Origin: Deltaproteobacteria bacterium
Lineage (GTDB): Bacteria; Desulfobacterota; DSM-4660; Desulfatiglandales; HGW-15
Assembly: GCA_019307805.1 (NCBI GenBank)
Contig: JAFDIX010000012.1
Coordinates: forward strand, 1 to 18,473
Length of the DNA stretch: 18,473 nucleotides
Direction of reading: 5' to 3'
The notes below the pieces were generated by a model. It searched no databases, was not told the DNA's origin, and worked only from the letters and a program-made list of their open reading frames with translations. Below, in pieces: positions 1 through 6,406 of the stretch (its first letter is position 1; the number at the start of each line of letters is the position of its first letter). The translations under genes and the position numbers were made by a program.

Positions 1-61
1 TCTCGAGACCATGCAAGGTCCTCGTCCCGTTTTTGGGGTTGAAGATGACGATATGGGGCAT
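1..61 (-). CDS. N-terminus of an unidentified protein (partial)
   Basis: An ATG at 61 on the minus strand opens a frame of 20 codons before the window ends, giving MPHIVIFNPKNGTRTLHGLE. It is preceded by a strong ribosome binding site (AAAGGAG, about 7 nt from the ATG), which is the main evidence that it is real. It lies 144 bp downstream of the kinase-FGE gene on the same strand and would continue the signalling cluster. Too little is visible to name it. The short beta-strand-like start, followed by a basic Gly/Thr turn, would fit an FHA domain, a common partner of Ser/Thr kinases, but that is a guess from context. Confidence 0.55.
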   Translation of the reverse strand, partial: MPHIVIFNPKNGTRTLHGLE

Positions 62-120
62 GATCGGTGCTCCTTTCCAGTCAAGAGGGCCTGGGATAGC
101 TTTGGGAGCTGTCGGACTTG

Positions 121-135
121 TCCGCCTCCGGCGGA
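121..135. repeat. 15-bp palindromic repeat, copy 1
   Basis: TCCGCCTCCGGCGGA consists of two 6-bp arms (TCCGCC/GGCGGA) around a 3-nt centre. An identical 15-mer lies at 1888-1902, so the two copies flank the kinase-FGE gene. It sits in the 144-bp spacer between that gene and the next one. It could be a small REP-like element or a transcript-end hairpin. No T-tract follows on either strand. Confidence 0.6.
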
Positions 136-205
136 ACACCCCCGTCTGTCTCCAATAGAGCAGGTTCACAAACGAGCGCTCATCTGACTATTTGCACCGG
201 CAGCA

Positions 206-1783
206 TCAGCCGTCCACGACGCAACGAAAACCTATGTTGGATGCCTTTGCACCGGGTTCAGAGAAGAAACGAAAGGCATTCCTGGCGTTGAATGAAATGG
301 TGTCCCATGCCCCCCCTCGAATCACCCTTCTACCCCCTTTGGGGGGGCCCTCCGGACTTTCAGAGGGACTCAGGGCATAATAATTTTCATCAAACCAGTC
401 TGAACACCACTCCCAGATATTTCCGATCATATCCAGACATCCATAGGGGCTCGCACCGCCGGGGAACTGGTCCACCTGGGATGTCTGGACCATGACATAA
501 TCCACATTGGCAAGCCCCGAGTTGAACGCATCGCCCCAGGGATACATTTGACCATCTTCTCCCTTTGCGGCCTTTTCCCATTCCGCCTCAGTGGGAAGGC
601 GTTTGTTGGCCCATTCTGCATATGCCATGGCGTCTTCCCAGGATACGCCCACCACGGGCTGTGTGGGATTGTTGAATTGTGGATCGGCCCAGAAAGGGGG
701 TTCAGGGTGCCCGGCCTCCTTCATGAATTTCCGATATGCCTGGTTTGTAACAGGGTACTTGTCTATATAGTATGTGGCAAGCTTCACCTTGTGCCGGGGC
801 TTTTCGGTCTCATTCTTGGACTCGTTGAGGGAACTCCCCATCCAGAATTGACCGGCCGTGACCATATTCATATCAATAACGGATTCAGGGCTGGGTGGGG
901 CCTTGGCCTCAGGAATGACCGTGGACCCCGCAGTCTCCATGACGGTGTGGTCGGCTTCCATGACCGTGGCGGGCCCCTGCTGGGGAGCCACCACTCTGGT
1001 GGAGATGCCCTCTTCCAGATCCTGGATAAAATCCAGAATATTTCCATATCTCTTCTCAGGATCAATGGCTATGGACTTGTCCAGCACTTCATCCACCCGC
1101 TGATTCAATTTTTCGTTGAGCTTGCTCGCCTTGGCATCAACGAGATGGGGAAGCTCGCCCGTGAGCATCTCAAAGGCCAAGACCCCCATGGCATAGATGT
1201 CGGATCGCTGATCGATCTCACCCCCCCGTTTTTGTTCGGGCGCCATATAATTCGGGGTCCCGGCACCTCCAAGGCGGGTAATGTTGCCCATGCCGTCAAC
1301 CAGCTTTGCCAGGCCGAAATCCACCACAAAGACATTGCCCTGGTTGGTCAGCATGATATTTGCGGGTTTGATGTCCCTGTGAAAGGTCCCCATACGGTGG
1401 GCATATTCAAGACCGGCACAGATTTTTTTGATAATATCCAGGACCTGGCCCAGATCTCTTTTCTCGTTGTCCTTGAGCCAGTCAAAGAGGCTGAACCCTT
1501 CAATGAACTGCATGGTCATATAGTAGAGTTCACCAAGACGGCCGAGATCATAAACCCGGATGATGTTTGGATGGTTGAGCTTCAGGCTCACCTTGACCTC
1601 GTTGATAAAGCGGGTCAATGCTTCCTCATGCTGGGCAAAGGCAGGAAGCAGGGTTTTCAGGGCAACGGTCTGGGAGAGAAGGTTATCATTGGCTTTGTAA
1701 ACCACCCCCATACCTCCTTCACCGAGGATGGAGAGAACTTCATAACGATCATCAATGACTTCACCGGTATTAAAAGTGCTCAT
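206..1783 (-). CDS. Serine/threonine protein kinase fused to an FGE/SUMF1-like domain
   Basis: Predicted 525-residue Hanks-type kinase. Visible kinase motifs are the glycine loop GEGGMGVVYKA (from residue 21), the ATP-anchoring Lys in VALKTL (43), the catalytic loop HRDIKPANIM (Asp137), DFG (155-157) and APEQ. Residues about 261-305 form a Pro/Thr-rich linker with three TVM/TVI repeats. Residues 306-525 form a formylglycine-generating-enzyme fold (GQFWMGS, LPTEAEWEKAAKG, GNIWEWCSDW, RGGAW, IGFRC). The cysteine pair of true FGE, which lies just after the RGGS motif, is missing here (RGGAWDTISFNARNAFR), so this domain is probably a binding or sensory module. No membrane segment is seen, which suggests a cytoplasmic protein. 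I chose the ATG at 1783; the frame opens upstream at a TTG (1852) with no ribosome binding site. It lies downstream of the PP2C gene on the same strand, its likely antagonist. Confidence 0.93.
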   Translation of the reverse strand: MSTFNTGEVIDDRYEVLSILGEGGMGVVYKANDNLLSQTVALKTLLPAFAQHEEALTRFINEVKVSLKLNHPNIIRVYDLGRLGELYYMTMQFIEGFSLFDWLKDNEKRDLGQVLDIIKKICAGLEYAHRMGTFHRDIKPANIMLTNQGNVFVVDFGLAKLVDGMGNITRLGGAGTPNYMAPEQKRGGEIDQRSDIYAMGVLAFEMLTGELPHLVDAKASKLNEKLNQRVDEVLDKSIAIDPEKRYGNILDFIQDLEEGISTRVVAPQQGPATVMEADHTVMETAGSTVIPEAKAPPSPESVIDMNMVTAGQFWMGSSLNESKNETEKPRHKVKLATYYIDKYPVTNQAYRKFMKEAGHPEPPFWADPQFNNPTQPVVGVSWEDAMAYAEWANKRLPTEAEWEKAAKGEDGQMYPWGDAFNSGLANVDYVMVQTSQVDQFPGGASPYGCLDMIGNIWEWCSDWFDENYYALSPSESPEGPPKGGRRVIRGGAWDTISFNARNAFRFFSEPGAKASNIGFRCVVDG

Positions 1784-1887
1784 GGCTTCGATAACTTTCC
1801 AGATCCTTTCCGCGTGTTCAGAATACAGGGCATGAGAGATTATAAAGAGCAAATGAACTGTATAATTTTCTAAAAACTTGAAATTAA

Positions 1888-1902
1888 TCCGCCTCCGGCG
1901 GA
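1888..1902. repeat. 15-bp palindromic repeat, copy 2
   Basis: Identical to the 15-mer at 121-135 (TCCGCCTCCGGCGGA). Here the flanking bases extend the symmetry imperfectly (ATCCGCC/GGCGGAT). It lies in the spacer between the PP2C phosphatase gene and the kinase-FGE gene, upstream of the kinase start. A REP-like dispersed element, an intercistronic hairpin or a protein-binding site are all possible. Confidence 0.6.
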
Positions 1903-1940
1903 TGAAATTAAAGATCTTGGGCTATGAAGACGCCTAGTGG

Positions 1941-2705
1941 TTATTCGTGGAAGTTGATCAGCACGACCGTGATATTATCTTTTCCGCCGTTGTTCTTGGC
2001 CGCTTCAACCAGTGTATCTCCCAAAGCGCTGAGGCCTTTTCCCGCGCTCGCCTGCACAAGGGAGAACATCTCTTCGTCGGTTAACATATCCGTGAGGCCG
2101 TCTGAACAAATGAGATAGAGGTCTCTTGCTTCAAACTTTCTCGTTGAGATGTCTGCCTGGGTAGTCTCGGAGATGCCAAGGGCACGGTTTATAACGTGCT
2201 TGTGAGGATGCACCCTTGCCTCTTCGAGAGTCATGTTTCCTTTTCTGACTTCTTCCATGACGAGAGAATGATCATCGGTGATCTGTTGGATACGGTTGTC
2301 CTTGATGAGGTACATGCGGCTGTCGCCGATATTGGCAATTACCATCTGGTCTCCATCCAATAGAAAACCCACAAGGGTGGTTCCCATTCCCCTGTTTACA
2401 GGGTCTTTGAGGGCTTCATTGAAGATGTTCCAATTGGCAAGGGAGATGGCTGCAAGAAGACGATTCTCCTCAAGGGAGTAATTCTGCAGGGGTTTGATGG
2501 GCCAGGTGATATCCTCGAGCCGCGAATCCTTGATGAAGTGCGCAATGGTATCCACGGCGATTTTACTGGCGACATCCCCCTTGGAAAGGCCGCCCATGCC
2601 GTCGGCAACCAGGAAAAGGCCCTCTGCGTCATTGGCCAGAAGGGAGTCCTCATTGTGATCCCTCACAATACCTTTGTCAGTGATTCCGAATGATTTAAAT
2701 GGCAT
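1941..2705 (-). CDS. PP2C-family serine/threonine protein phosphatase (Stp1/PrpC type)
   Basis: Predicted 254-residue metal-dependent phosphatase that removes phosphate from Ser/Thr. The motifs appear in family order: RDHNED (15-20), VADGMGG with the metal-binding Asp (33-39), MGTTLV (107-112), IANIGDSRMYL (123-133), INRALG (172-177), SDGLTDML (201-208) and GGKDNITVVL (240-249). Length and motif set match the compact bacterial Stp1/PrpC enzymes with only a catalytic domain. There is no transmembrane or extra sensor domain. The ATG at 2705 is preceded by AAAGGA at good spacing; the frame opens 12 codons upstream without support. It sits immediately upstream of the Ser/Thr kinase gene on the same strand, the usual kinase-phosphatase pairing, so it probably reverses that kinase's work. 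Confidence 0.95.
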   Translation of the reverse strand: MPFKSFGITDKGIVRDHNEDSLLANDAEGLFLVADGMGGLSKGDVASKIAVDTIAHFIKDSRLEDITWPIKPLQNYSLEENRLLAAISLANWNIFNEALKDPVNRGMGTTLVGFLLDGDQMVIANIGDSRMYLIKDNRIQQITDDHSLVMEEVRKGNMTLEEARVHPHKHVINRALGISETTQADISTRKFEARDLYLICSDGLTDMLTDEEMFSLVQASAGKGLSALGDTLVEAAKNNGGKDNITVVLINFHE

Positions 2706-3007
2706 ATAGCATCCTTTGGCGGTCAGAGTATGGATCAACACAAAAAATTAACAAGATTGCCCTAGCAATGTCAAGCAGTTTCAAATCCACAGAGGAGCGG
2801 GGATTCTCCGGGTAACCGGTTCAAATGCTTAGAGAAACGTAACTACTCAGGTTGTCAGGTTCACGGTTCACGGTTGTCACGGTTCACGGTTGTTCAGATC
2901 TTTCGTTCTTCGTATCTCTTCAGGTAGTTGATAAAGCCACGCACGGCAGTCCCGCCGCGGGATTCGTCTGGCCTGCTCGTAGACATCTTTGAATTCGCTG
3001 GGCAGGG
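2706..3007. other. 302-bp spacer with 7-bp periodic repeats and possible gene remnant
   Basis: No intact gene is seen. Positions 2847-2897 hold a degenerate tandem array of a 7-bp unit close to CACGGTT (CACGGTT CACGGTT GT CACGGTT CACGGTT). A short palindrome, TCCCGCCGCGGGA, lies at 2950-2962. On the minus strand, 2900-3007 reads in alternative frames like the tail of a protein (LPSEFKDVYEQARRI, then RGFINYLKRYEERKI and a stop). This may be the frameshifted end of the upstream membrane protein gene. Confidence 0.5.
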
Positions 3008-3892
3008 TCAGCGTTTTTTCCTGTAGTAACTTTCCAGGTTATTGAGCTCGCGGATATAGTCCTTTTTTAAAAGAAGGTTGGGAAAGAGCCGTAACTCTTC
3101 CCGGACAGGAACGATCAAGGGAAAAATGTCAATCCCGTAACTGTTTTTTCCTTTCCTGTCCGCGTCATGGACAATCAAAAGAGAATAGTAGCTGACCAGG
3201 ACTCTCAGCAGTGTCGGCCGCCGAAATAGATAGGCCCTGCCCCCGATGGTATTGAGAAAAAAACCGGCATAAAGGTAGGAGATCTCTAAGGGCGGCCTGA
3301 TTTTCTCAGGGTCCGGGCACCGCGCCCCCAACATGAACCACTGGTAAAACATATCGAGATTCAGTTCCAGGGTATCGCTTTCCCGGGTCAATATCTCCCG
3401 TATCAAGCGAATATCTTTTCTATCCAGGGTCCGGAAAAAATGAAAAATATTTTTTGTCAGGATAGTGGGATCGTTGCCTTCGCCGGCCGGAACGGGTGGA
3501 ACGGAGGAGAGTCTTTTGAGGAGTCTTTTGAAGTGGTCGCGGGTACCCATGCCGGACTTGAAGGACTGTATATAGGGCTTTTTGTCCAACACGGCAAAGA
3601 ACTCATCCACATCCCTTTCAACCCGAACACACTCGTTTTCCTCAACAGGAATACCGGTCTCCCGAGGCTCTACAGTCGGTGGAACCTCCTTTTCCATGGG
3701 GATCTCCCCCTGCACCTTGGGGCCCGCCATTTTCTTTTCCGGCGGGGCGGCCCGTTTGGGTTCCGGGATAATCTTGACCTCCTGTATTTCGTCATACCCG
3801 ATGAAATAAATGACCACCAGGGCGGCCCCGACAATCAAAAGAAGGGAAAACAACCACAACCAGAATCTCCCCCCCTTGTCTCTCTTTTTCAT
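3008..3892 (-). CDS. Membrane-anchored protein of unknown function
   Basis: Predicted 294-residue protein I cannot assign to a family. Residues 1-9 are basic and residues 10-32 form one hydrophobic helix (FWLWLFSLLLIVGAALVVIYF). Residues about 38-85 form a Pro/Glu/Lys-rich linker, and the rest is a soluble, mostly helical-looking domain rich in Phe, Tyr, Leu and Arg. A short basic N-terminus before a single helix suggests N-in topology, with the large domain in the periplasm. The ATG has a clear ribosome binding site (AAGGAG) and starts 10 bp after the histidine kinase stop codon, so the two are almost certainly co-transcribed. The gene ends just after an A6 run on the coding strand (T6 at 3014-3019). 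A one-base shift there would extend the protein, so the C-terminus may be frameshifted. Confidence 0.8.
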   Translation of the reverse strand: MKKRDKGGRFWLWLFSLLLIVGAALVVIYFIGYDEIQEVKIIPEPKRAAPPEKKMAGPKVQGEIPMEKEVPPTVEPRETGIPVEENECVRVERDVDEFFAVLDKKPYIQSFKSGMGTRDHFKRLLKRLSSVPPVPAGEGNDPTILTKNIFHFFRTLDRKDIRLIREILTRESDTLELNLDMFYQWFMLGARCPDPEKIRPPLEISYLYAGFFLNTIGGRAYLFRRPTLLRVLVSYYSLLIVHDADRKGKNSYGIDIFPLIVPVREELRLFPNLLLKKDYIRELNNLESYYRKKR

Positions 3893-3902
3893 AATCTCTC
3901 CT

Positions 3903-5210
3903 TCATACCACCGGTATGGGCAGTAATATGGTCACAAGGGTACCCTTGTTGATCTCACTGCGGATCTTGAACTCACCATTATGATTCATAATGATCTGAT
4001 GGACCATGGTCAAGCCCATCCCGGCCCCCCGGGGCTTGGAGGTCACAAATGGATCGTAGACGGAATCCAGTTGATCATGGGGAATGCCGCAGCCGCTGTC
4101 CTTGAGCTCGATACCGAGACGATCCCCCTCCACTTCTGCCCTGAGGGTCAGACTGCCACCATTGGGCATGGCCTCAAAGGCGTTTTCCATAAGATGAGAC
4201 AGGGCGCTGACCATTTGCGAGGTATCCATGTTGATAGTGGGGAGGGACCTGGGCATATCCAGGATAAGGTTTATCTTCTGTGCCTTGGCGAGGGGGGCAA
4301 ACTTTTTCTCGATCGCATCCATGACCCCGGTGATTTCTTCGAGTCTGAGGGATACGGACTGCACCGAGGCAAAATCATGAACATCTTCAACCAGTCTATC
4401 CAGGCGTGCCGTCTCATCAAGAATGATGTCCACATACCGATTGAGTTTTTCGTCGCTTTCAACCCCGGGCTTTATCCTTTTGGCAAATCCGCCAATGGTC
4501 ATGATAGGGTTCCTGATTTCATGGGCAACGCCCTGCACCAGATGGGCCATTGCCGTGAGACGTTCGGTACGGATCAGTTTTTCCTGGGTCTTCTTGAGCT
4601 CCTCTGCGGTCAGTTCAAATCGTTTTTCCAAACGCTGGTACAGTTTTGCATTTTCCATGGCGACAGCAATCTGCTGGGCCATGCCCATCAGAAGCTCCAG
4701 GTCGGCGCGGTTGAAAGGATCATCTGATTTTTTGTTGAGCACCTGAAGGGCGCCCATGGGGGTGTCTTTGATCACCAGGGGGACGCAGATCATGGATCTG
4801 GTTTTGAATCCCGTGAGCCTGTCAAACTTGTCGCTAAACCACTTATCCTTGGTGACATCCTGAATGACCACGGGTTTTCCTGTTTCCACGACCCTCCCGG
4901 CAATCCCTTCACCCACTTTCAGGGTGATGTGCTCCACGGGGTCCTTTTTTTCTCCCCTGGCAAGGCGAATAAAGAGGGTATCTTTTTCCTCGTCCAGCTC
5001 ATAGACAGAACTGGCTTCCGCATCCACGAAATCCTCTGCCCATTTCATGGCATTGTCCAGGACATCCAGGATATTGAGGGATGAGTTGACGAGGGCACTG
5101 AACCTCAGTATGGTATCCAGCTCCTGGTGATAGCGGTCCTTGTCTCCGTCATCAACCAGGTCAACATCAAGCGGACTGGCGGGTCCATGGTTTTTGAGAT
5201 GCGACACCAT
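3903..5210 (-). CDS. GAF-domain sensor histidine kinase
   Basis: Soluble two-component sensor of about 435 residues. It has a GAF domain (about residues 40-190; ends with CVPLV, MGALQVLNK and AVAMENAKL), a coiled-coil stretch (about 190-220), a HisKA dimerisation domain with the phospho-acceptor His at about residue 230 in GVAHEIRNPIMTIGGF, and an HATPase_c domain (N box MENAFEAM, G1 DSGCGI, F box DPFVTSKPRGAGMGL, end GTLVTILLP). It autophosphorylates His and should pass the phosphate to a response regulator; none is in the window. No membrane segment is seen, so the GAF domain presumably senses a cytoplasmic ligand or partner. The start is uncertain: I chose ATG 5210 over TTG 5243, and neither has a good ribosome binding site. 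It is the first gene of the minus-strand signalling cluster. Confidence 0.93.
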   Translation of the reverse strand: MVSHLKNHGPASPLDVDLVDDGDKDRYHQELDTILRFSALVNSSLNILDVLDNAMKWAEDFVDAEASSVYELDEEKDTLFIRLARGEKKDPVEHITLKVGEGIAGRVVETGKPVVIQDVTKDKWFSDKFDRLTGFKTRSMICVPLVIKDTPMGALQVLNKKSDDPFNRADLELLMGMAQQIAVAMENAKLYQRLEKRFELTAEELKKTQEKLIRTERLTAMAHLVQGVAHEIRNPIMTIGGFAKRIKPGVESDEKLNRYVDIILDETARLDRLVEDVHDFASVQSVSLRLEEITGVMDAIEKKFAPLAKAQKINLILDMPRSLPTINMDTSQMVSALSHLMENAFEAMPNGGSLTLRAEVEGDRLGIELKDSGCGIPHDQLDSVYDPFVTSKPRGAGMGLTMVHQIIMNHNGEFKIRSEINKGTLVTILLPIPVV

Positions 5211-5254
5211 ATCAAGATGCAGTTTTTGGGTTCCAGCGGGCAATGGAAATTACA

Positions 5255-5324
5255 CACCCTATTCATTGCCCCATCAGATGGATGAAGTCAAAAGCGCATT
5301 TATCATATACAGGAGAATAGGGTG
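5255..5324. promoter_or_regulatory. 10-bp inverted repeat upstream of the histidine kinase
   Basis: CACCCTATTC (5255-5264) and its exact complement GAATAGGGTG (5315-5324) are separated by 50 bp in the spacer directly upstream of the histidine kinase gene. It could be a pair of half-sites for a looping regulator or the arms of a leader hairpin. No known regulator site was recognised. Confidence 0.35.
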
Positions 5325-5386
5325 ATAAGCAATAGCTGTCTGCACCGGCTAAGATTATGAAATCTGTTTCAGGCTTTTTATTACAC

Positions 5387-5460
5387 CTGGTTTCCTGATA
5401 TCATGATATCCTGGTTACTGGATCCTGGATACATGATGCCGGATTTGATCAGAATACTTC
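5387..5460. repeat. Degenerate 7-bp periodic array with 14-bp palindrome upstream of surE
   Basis: The stretch can be read as variants of a 7-bp unit (ATCCTGG, TTACTGG, ATCCTGG, ATACATG, ATGCCGG). It includes a perfect 14-bp palindrome, GATATCATGATATC, at 5397-5410. The frame reading through it into surE is open but shows no protein-like composition, so it is treated as non-coding spacer. Confidence 0.45.
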
Positions 5461-5525
5461 AGCCTTCGGTCCCTGTCAGCCTTAGGCTGGTTCCACCTGT
5501 TTACCTAAATAAATGGAGACTAATG

Positions 5526-6296
5526 ATGAGGGTGTTGCTCACCAATGATGACGGGATACATGCTGCGGGTCTTCTGGCCCTGCACCGGGAGTTACATGGG
5601 GACCATGAGGTCTATGTCGTGGCCCCGGAGACCGAGATGAGTGCCGTGGGCCATGCCATTACACTGACGTCTCCACTGAGGGTCCAGAAGGTGAGCAAGA
5701 ATGAGACCTTTTTCGGCTTTGGGGTGAGCGGGACCCCTGCTGATTGTGTGAAGATTGCGGTGCAGGAACTCCTCCCCGAACCGCCGGATGTGATCCTCTC
5801 CGGGATCAACCTGGGAGCGAATGTGGGGGTCAATGTCCTCTATTCCGGAACCGTCTCAGCGGCGACTGAAGGGGCCTTTATGGGAATAAAATCCGCAGCC
5901 ATTTCATTGAATACCCGGGAGAATCCGGATTTTCGGTTTGCAGCCCGCTTCAGCCGGGAGGTCATCCGCTTTCTCCTGGAGAGTGGCCTGAAGGGTGGCA
6001 CGGCACTCAATGTAAATATTCCAGCTATTCCAACGGATAGGATCACAGGGGTATTCATCACCAGACAGGGTGTGAGCCGGTTTCAGGAACGGTTTGAACG
6101 GCGTGTGGATCCCCGGGGCAATGTCTATTACTGGCTTTCAGGGGAGATGCCCGTTGAAGAGACCATCCCCGATGCCGATGCAAAGATCCTCAGGGAAAAT
6201 GGCATTTCCATAACCCCCATCACCTACGATCTCAGTTCCCAGGATGAAATAGAGCGGTTGCGCTCACAGCCCATGCCGGAGTATAGGGACCTGTAG
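5526..6296 (+). CDS. surE: 5'/3'-nucleotidase SurE
   Basis: Predicted 256-residue SurE, a metal-dependent phosphatase that dephosphorylates nucleoside 5'- and 3'-monophosphates and is linked to stationary-phase survival. The N-terminus MRVLLTNDDG carries the metal-binding Asp8/Asp9, followed by Ser39 (PETEMSAVGHAIT) and Asn95 in SGINLGANVGVNVLYSGTV, the family signature. Length and motif spacing are normal. An earlier in-frame start at 5403 would add about 41 residues coded by repeat-like spacer. I chose the second of two adjacent ATGs because GGAG lies 7 nt before it; the first, at 5523, is also possible. It is convergent with the oxidoreductase gene and appears to be a single-gene unit. Confidence 0.95.
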   Translation: MRVLLTNDDGIHAAGLLALHRELHGDHEVYVVAPETEMSAVGHAITLTSPLRVQKVSKNETFFGFGVSGTPADCVKIAVQELLPEPPDVILSGINLGANVGVNVLYSGTVSAATEGAFMGIKSAAISLNTRENPDFRFAARFSREVIRFLLESGLKGGTALNVNIPAIPTDRITGVFITRQGVSRFQERFERRVDPRGNVYYWLSGEMPVEETIPDADAKILRENGISITPITYDLSSQDEIERLRSQPMPEYRDL

Positions 6297-6300
6297 ACAT

Positions 6301-6321
6301 GGCTCACGGCACACGGCTAAC
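6301..6321. repeat. Three 7-bp periodic repeats after surE
   Basis: GGCTCAC GGCACAC GGCTAAC starts 4 bp after the surE stop codon. It follows GACAT, so the string GACATGGC also matches the conserved end of the 160-bp dispersed repeat at 10680. It looks like a short relative of the other 7-bp arrays in this window. Confidence 0.4.
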
Positions 6322-6364
6322 CCTGAGCGGAGGCCTGCTAAGGCTGGAGTCGAAGCCCTTGGGT

Positions 6365-6403
6365 GGATTGTTCATGAAGTATGCATAGCTTCATGAATAA
6401 TCC
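6365..6403. terminator. Stem-loop between convergent surE and oxidoreductase genes
   Basis: A 15-bp stem (6365-6379 with 6389-6403, one G-T wobble) closes a 9-nt loop. It begins 3 bp beyond the oxidoreductase stop codon and 68 bp beyond surE. Its near-perfect symmetry would serve both strands. No T-tract follows, so it may be an mRNA 3'-end stabiliser rather than a classical intrinsic terminator. Confidence 0.6.
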
Positions 6404-6406
6404 GGG

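Noticed and set aside
310..347. C7 and G7 runs inside the kinase-FGE gene as phase-variation tracts
   Set aside because: The frame is intact through both runs and the C-terminal motifs are correct. Runs of seven alone are weak evidence.
548..1873. 441-codon plus-strand open frame opposite the kinase-FGE gene
   Set aside because: It is antisense to a gene with full kinase and FGE motifs, and its own translation has no domain or ribosome binding site.
2847..2897. CRISPR array
   Set aside because: The repeats are 7 bp, adjacent and degenerate, with no spacers of regular length and no cas genes nearby.
5403..5525. N-terminal extension of SurE by about 41 residues
   Set aside because: The extension is coded by repeat-like spacer DNA, has no ribosome binding site, and SurE proteins normally begin at the MRVLLTNDDG motif.
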